Made by a program: the position numbers and the translations under genes | Source: Phyto melanocephala | Lineage: Eukaryota > Arthropoda > Insecta > Diptera > Rhinophoridae | DNA length: 64,000 nucleotides | NCBI GenBank assembly: GCA_941918925.1 | Contig: OW799237.1 | Coordinates: 73,109,126 to 73,173,125 of the forward strand | Direction: 5' to 3' | Notes under the pieces: model-generated | What the model saw: the letters and a program-made list of their open reading frames with translations, nothing else | What the model was told of the DNA's origin: nothing | The model's database searches: none | Shown here: in pieces, positions 58,975 through 64,000 of the stretch | Numbering within the stretch: the stretch's first letter is position 1 | Layout: each line of letters begins with the position of its first letter

Positions 58975-59735
58975 ACAAGTAACAGTGCTATATTCGGCCG
59001 TGCCGAATCTTATATACCCTTCACAACGTGTAGTCATGATACAATTGTTTGTATCACCATTCATCTCATATAAAATACGTACATAGGTATATACTGGTTA
59101 GACTAAATGTGGCATCGAATCCCAGCTGAGCCAAGAAAATTTTATCTTATTTTATTTAAGATATTATTTATATTTTATTATTTTTTTTTTTCAAATTTTC
59201 TTAAAAAATTTTTTATAAAAATTGTTTATAAAAATTTTTAAAAAATTTTTTAAAATTTTTTTAAATTTTTTAAAATTTCTTTTTTTTTAATTTTTTTTAT
59301 TATTTTTTTTATTTTTAATATATTTTTTTTTTTGTAATTTTTTTTTTTGGCATGTTTTTTGCATGTATGTATGTATGTTGTTGTTGTAATTGTGTAAAAA
59401 AACGAGGTGGTCGTGGTTTTTTGCTCATATCTCAAAAAGTTATGGGGCGATTGTGCTAAATTTCAATAGCGATTCAGTCCTGGATATTTCCAAAAGATTG
59501 ATACCATATACAGATCTGAGGAACATATAGTTGCTTCTAAAAGTTGATTTCAATCAACACACGGACAGACGGACAGACGGTCAGAGCTTAATCGACTCCT
59601 CTATTCATAAGCTTTCAGAAAATATATACTTTATGGGGTCGGAAATGAAAATTGTAGAAATTACAAACGGAATGACAAAGCTATATATACCCTTGTGCAC
59701 CACAGGTGAAGGGTATAACAACAACATTACATCTT
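58975..59735. mobile_element. DINE-like repeat, complete ends
   Basis: AAAACAAGTAACAGTGCTAT with ATTCGGCCGTGCCGAAT and TATATACCCTTCACAACG at the left; GGACAGACGGACAGACGGTC, ACTTTATGGGGTCGGAAATG and GGTGAAGGGTATAACAACAA at the right. The inner TATACCCTTCAC and GGTGAAGGGTATA blocks are inverted with respect to each other. A homopolymer-rich T/A tract at 59150-59345 expands the middle. Confidence 0.8.
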
Positions 59736-59785
59736 TTAAACAGAAGTTTAAATTGCTATGCTAGAGTAATAGTAGTAGTAGTAGT

Positions 59786-61031
59786 CAAGAATGATTAAAT
59801 AAAGATTACGCCATCACGCAGCCATAAAAAAACTTTTCTGCGCATGTAGGAATTCTGACGTCACTCAAGCTGTGTTCTCATTGGCTAATAAAATTCAGCT
59901 CTATAACTAATTATGTTTGTGTAAAAACGTGACAGTGGGACAAATTGTTATTTTTCTAACTAAATTTTTTGAAAGCAAAAAAATTCTTTATAAGAGTTAT
60001 ATATTCATTATTTGTATTACAATATTTCACTATTATATTAGGAGTAGAATTCATTTTATTTTGTTATTTTATCAAATTTTCTTTGTCAGTGATTTTGGCA
60101 TTTAGTTTCCTAATTCTAAAATACATTAAACACCATAATACATACATTTGGCCATCATCTTCAAGATCAGTCAGCCTTGGAGCATTTTCCGCGATTAATT
60201 TTTCTTCAAAACTATTTGAAATATTATTTTTCTTTCCAGTTTCACGTAGTTCTTCATATACATTTACAACTTCAGTTTCATTAGCAGTTTTCGTGCACTT
60301 TCAATAGCACTAGTGTCTAAAGACGGAACTGCATGGGATTTTAAAATTTTTGCACGCCGTTTGCTAAATCCTATTCATAATGCCTTAGTAATGTACTGCA
60401 AGTATTAATTTTGTTTTAACTTACCCATTTCAAATTTCAATTTTCTTTCAAAATCTTCTTGCTTGAAATGTACAGCACAAATTTTTTCTTTATCCACATT
60501 TACAGGCTTCACTCGTTTGCAAAATATTACCCACAACTTCCTTCGAGCTTTTTAAAAACACAAACGTTTTATTAAAAATACGCAGATTATTACGTTTTAA
60601 TATACATAATTTCTCACTTGTTTTTTTGCTGTTACTTTGCTTCCATTTGCCCACTGCACATTTCATATTTGCTCTCTTTCTTTTCTATTCACATTATTTT
60701 CTTTTCTGTTTTTATTAGTTTTGAAGCTTTTAAACAACCAAATTTAAACACTTTTTATATAATTTTAATAATATTAATATTATTTATATGTATTTATTAT
60801 AAAATATGACACAAAATTCGTTTTTTGTTAAGCACCGTTGTAATACTTTGTTTTTAAAACTCTCTGAGTAAATTAATTACAGGGCTGCCTACTATTACAA
60901 AATACATAAATTTTTTGTAAGAAATTATAAACTTTACATATGATACATACTTGGTAACCTTTGCGAGGGGATTACTACGTCATCTAACGGTAAATCATGC
61001 GCAAGGCGTAATCTTTATTTAATCATTCTTG
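59786..61031 (-). mobile_element. P-element-like transposon, internally deleted
   Basis: Perfect 27-bp inverted repeats starting CAAGAATGATTAAATAAAGA at 59786-59812 and 61005-61031, flanked by a perfect 8-bp duplication GTAGTAGT (59778-59785 and 61032-61039). The minus strand encodes THAP-domain remnants. A CA-starting inverted repeat, an 8-bp duplication and a THAP domain together are the P superfamily signature. At 1246 bp it is far too short for a full transposase. The GTAGTAGT duplication lies beside an AGT microsatellite, so the target site is slightly ambiguous, but the duplication is exact. Confidence 0.85.
60170..60666 (-). pseudogene. THAP-domain transposase fragment
   Basis: Minus strand, starting with the ATG at 60666: MKCAVGKWKQSNSKKTSEKL. 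A shifted frame at about 60550-60425 continues RRKLWVIFCKRVKPVNVDKE then KICAVHFKQEDFERKLKF, with the THAP C-x2-H pair in CAVHF. A third piece at about 60372-60280 reads FSKRRAKILKSHAVPSLDTS, containing the AVP motif that closes THAP domains. Next comes an acidic linker (NVYEELRETGKKNN, LTDLEDDGQ). The second zinc-binding cysteine appears as tryptophan. A GTAAGT..TTGCAG pair at 60424-60396 would give only a 29-nt intron, probably a shrunken or dead one. Non-functional. Confidence 0.7.
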
Positions 61032-61207
61032 GTAGTAGTTACAGCTCTCTCTTTCTTTGTTTTGTTTTTTACACCGCATAAATACAAAAAGCACTCTTTG
61101 CAAAAACAATTTGTATTAAGATGCATTACTGTGTTTTATTTTTTGTTTTGTTATACATATGGTTTGCGCATACGTCAATAGTAATTTTAAGCGCATAAAA
61201 CTTCTTA

Positions 61208-61338
61208 CCCCCATACCTAAACAAGAGCGTTGGGCGTCAAGCGTTGGAGTTTTACATGTGTTTTGTTTTTGTTACAATAACAAAATACATGCAAAATTGC
61301 AACGCTTGACGCTCAACGCTCTTGTTTAGGTATGGGCC
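61208..61338. mobile_element. 131-bp PIF/Harbinger-type MITE, copy 2
   Basis: Near-identical to 25714-25844 (few substitutions), same length, flanked by TTA at 61205-61207 and 61339-61341. Its two ends are self-complementary (CCATACCTAAACAAGAGCGT), so transcripts would fold into a hairpin. Confidence 0.88.
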
Positions 61339-61489
61339 TTAATACTCAACCAATTTTTTTTTGTCTTTATCTTTGCCGATAATTGACACATTCAACCAAG
61401 ATTTTCTGTACATGTTTCCAAACGTACGTATTTTATTTGTACGTAGCAAACATTACCAAAAGTTCTATAGGAGCTACAAAACCTGACTT

Positions 61490-61690
61490 TATTTGGCTAA
61501 AAAACAGAATCAATCGTGTTTTTCGCTCATATCACAGCTCATAATATGACCACATATGTAACTGTTTTTGAATAAAATGATACCATACAAGAGTAATATA
61601 AATACCTCATAAAATTATAGTTTATAATCGCAAATGAATATTGTAAAAATCACACGAGGATTGAGAAACTTAAATACTTATTGATGGATG
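61490..61690. mobile_element. DINE-like repeat fragment
   Basis: Short interior blocks (TTTTCGCTCATATCACAGCT, then CGCAAATGAATATTGTAAAA and ATCACACGAGGATTGAG) match the later part of the DINE family. Ends absent. Confidence 0.45.
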
Positions 61691-61699
61691 TCATCTTCC

Positions 61700-62090
61700 G
61701 TAAAATTACGTTTATTTGAGTTATGGCCTTTCTACCTGTGACCAACGATATACTCCTTCACACATTAATGTGAAGGATACACAAAAGAGAGCATTTGTTC
61801 ATATGATTTCAATAAAACCCTAAATTACACTGAACAAATTTTACAGGAGAAGCAAAAAGCTCTCTAATATAAAAAACAACAAAAAAAAAATTTAAGTTTT
61901 TTCAGTTTAAGTTTAGTTTTTTATCAAAGAATCATTATTTAAACAAATTATATCTAGTTATTTTTATTATTTGCAGAAATATCAAATTTACGCCTTTGAG
62001 GATTTGTTTTTTCTAAAACCGAAAAGGGAATAACTAAGTTAAAAGAATGGTTTTAGTAATCTAAAAAAGCTAGACACAAGCTACTCTATT
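61700..62090. other. AT-rich spacer
   Basis: No supported feature. Confidence 0.45.
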
Positions 62091-62094
62091 AATG

Positions 62095-62760
62095 AACAAA
62101 TCATACCATTAACTGGGTGGTGCACGGCTCGGCAGGTTATGAGATCGAAACCACGCCCCGCAGACCTAAAAAATGTTGTGGATGCTAATCTTGACACTAA
62201 TAGTCGATCTTGCGTTGTTCTAAGAAGCTGGTACATTTTCGGAATACGGACATGGGTCATCAGTCGTCTTAAGACCTTTAAAATACTTGTTAGAGGGTAG
62301 TCAGTTATACTTAGACAGGTTTTTTGCTTCAGTGGCGCTATAAATGAAGAAGTGAATAGAAAAAAGTCACAGGCACTATAATGACAAATAGTTAAAGAAA
62401 AAGATGTAGCCTGATAAAAATATGTTCCAAAATGAAATGGTTCAGTTTGTCAAAAACAATACCGTTGCCGTTATAAAATGGAGTGATACCAAAAGTGTTA
62501 CGGTTGTATTAACTATATGCGGGAAAGATCCAGTAGTTAAAAAAGGACTTGGGTTTAAAAATGTAAAACTACGATTTCCAATTCCAGTTCCAGTGATTGA
62601 TTATTCAGTTATATAACGACAAAAGGGAAGAATTTGAGACGACCAAATGATGGAGTATTATCGGACTAAAATGAAAACTAGAAAGAGGCCACTTAAGATG
62701 TTTATAACATAGATACAGGCAAGATGCAGAAATACTCAAAACTCCCAAAAGAAGGCTAAA
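62095..62760 (+). pseudogene. piggyBac-like transposase relic
   Basis: Plus-strand pieces in order: SINEQIIPLTGWCTARQVMR then SKPRPADLKNVVDANLD (62085-62195), matching the piggyBac VDEQ-x-IPF-x-GR block; SQLYLDRFFASVAL (62300-62342), matching LYFDNFFTS; the frame 62422-62616 with VKNNTVAVIKWSDTKSV and GKDPVVKKGL; then MMEYYRTKMKTRKRPLKMF (62648-62702), matching the YYR-x-K-x-RSKKW-x-L helix. Frames shift between pieces, and the catalytic aspartates are only partly retained. No TTAA-flanked ends found. Confidence 0.75.
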
Positions 62761-64000
62761 AAAGTTTATAAGTTTTCAAATGGAAATTGGAGAATTATTA
62801 GCAGTAGAAGCAGAAGCATAAAAACGTGCCAATAAATATAGTTCAACCCTTCCAGTTGCCTAAGGGTAATTATGGAAGTAAATATCGCCTACATAGTGCC
62901 CCAGATAATACAAGGTATGATCGATTTGACCTTTGTCTAATTGCGAAAGCCGCTCAATTGATTCCCCTATTTATAAGGAAAAAAGAAATTTGTTTCTTAC
63001 TAGTCAATCAACATTTAATGGTCCTTCATTTGTTGCATTGGATGTGTTGTATTGGTCTTTATTCTAGTCTAGTAAATAGTCCGCCTGTTTCATCATTATA
63101 ACACAAAATGCTTAACAAAATTTACACATAATTGTTCAACTAAAACATTCACAATCTGTATTTTAGAAATTCCGCTATACTAAAATACATGACCACAAAA
63201 AATTAGTTTCATAAATCAGGTTTTTTAGTTTTTTGTGATTTTTTCAAAATCTCACCGTAAATTTATTGAAATGTTAATTAAGTCAACTGGGATTTAGCTG
63301 ACGTTATGTACCTCTATCTGTTTGTGAATATTTGGCTTAAATTATAAAAGATTGCCTTAATGAACAGTGAACAGTATTTAAATTTTGTTTAAATACTCTT
63401 TCGTTCATGTTTAATTAAAAATTAAATATTTTATTTAATTTTTGTTTTTATTACCGTCTAGTTTTTTTCTGATAATTTCTCGCTATTCCGATGTCTAATT
63501 GTTTTTTTGCACGCTGCCAAATTTAAGTTGTTTTTTTTTTATTAAAAATTATTTCTTGGAAATATAATTTTAGGGTGGTCAATACTAAAAGGTTTGCCAA
63601 TAAATCATTATTTAAGAATGTTTCTTTTCAATACGTCAATATTATGTATAGTACATAGGTTTTAAATTGCGATTACTATAAGTAATCAATTACATTTGTT
63701 TTTAATAGGTATCGTAATGATTACAATACTTCCTAATACAAATTTTCTGATTACAAATGGATCACGAATACAAATAATAACAATTACTTGAAGGATTACT
63801 TTAAATTACTATAAATAACTAAAAATAATCAAAAATTTTAGATGTCTTTTGCTATTGTAAAACTAATACAAAAGATAGATTGTGATTTCAACTGCTAATT
63901 GGTTACACCGGTTTCTAACTAATTCAATCACAGGTTGCGTTCTCTACTCTGCACTCTGATTCCAGATGAGACTAAAAATGTTATGGGATACCAAAATAGT
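62761..64000. other. AT-rich end of window
   Basis: No gene or repeat recognised. The 91-residue frame at 62826-63101 lacks known motifs, although its middle (NTRYDRFDLCLIAK) is preceded by transposon sequence and may be part of a decayed element. Confidence 0.45.

Noticed and set aside
59969..60307. 112-residue plus-strand frame
   Set aside because: It is the antisense of the THAP-linker region of the P-like element.
60396..60424. GTAAGT..TTGCAG as a functional intron in the P-like THAP gene
   Set aside because: Only 29 nt long, below any usual fly intron, and joining the sides does not keep the frame open.

Overview
The window looks like a gene-poor, strongly AT-rich piece of a higher dipteran (schizophoran fly) nuclear genome, most likely an intron or intergenic desert filled with decayed transposable elements. 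The fly assignment is an inference. It rests on the element mix: DD41D rosa-type mariners, many INE-1/DINE-like repeats with a TTCGGC..GCCGAA terminal hairpin and the GGACAGACGGACAGAC / TTTATGGGGTCGGAAAT signature, AT-flanked Helitrons with TC..CTAG ends, piggyBac-like, PIF/Harbinger, P-like and hAT relics, and RNase H-bearing LINEs. No complete host protein gene, rRNA, tRNA or CRISPR array is visible.

Layout. 1-2.1 kb is a degenerate AT minisatellite. 2.1-3.6 kb is a 5'-truncated LINE. 3.6-6.9 kb holds rosa mariners, one with complete inverted repeats (5649-6897). 7.9-13.1 kb holds DINE-like repeats; the second (9985-13074) is split by a PIF/Harbinger element (10847-12577), which carries a poly(A)-tailed insert (11013-11916). 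13.4-15.0 kb is a piggyBac-like element and 15.3-17.4 kb a Tc1/mariner relic split by another DINE. 17.4-25.7 kb is mostly blank with one piggyBac relic. 25.7-32.3 kb has a Harbinger MITE and four rosa relics. 33-36.9 kb holds Helitrons and a DINE. 38.8-45.9 kb holds DINE, Helitron and two piggyBac elements. 46.6 kb has a possible first coding exon on the minus strand. 47-52 kb has Helitron, Harbinger, LINE and hAT relics. 52.0-56.1 kb is an inverted-repeat element whose right end has been amplified into six 512-bp tandem copies. 58.2 kb has a 77-nt exon-like segment behind a recursive-splice-like site on the minus strand. 59.8-61.0 kb is a P-like element with a THAP domain, and 61.2-62.8 kb has a second MITE copy and a piggyBac relic.

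The most unusual content is a set of hammerhead-ribozyme-like motifs in three sequence families (7.3/23.4 kb; 11.2/11.7/38.7 kb; 43.9 kb). The families share the CTGATGA..GAA core but have different, self-complementary stems. Two copies sit 497 bp apart inside the 904-bp insert at 11013-11916, which has a 32-nt poly(A) tail (minus strand) and 10-bp target duplications. This is the architecture expected of a small animal retrozyme or a Penelope-like pseudo-LTR pair.

Nearly all protein-coding signals are broken transposase or reverse transcriptase genes. The minus-strand exon-like segments at 58.2 kb and 46.6 kb are the only candidates for host coding sequence. They suggest, without proving, that the window lies inside or at the 5' side of a minus-strand gene with long introns.
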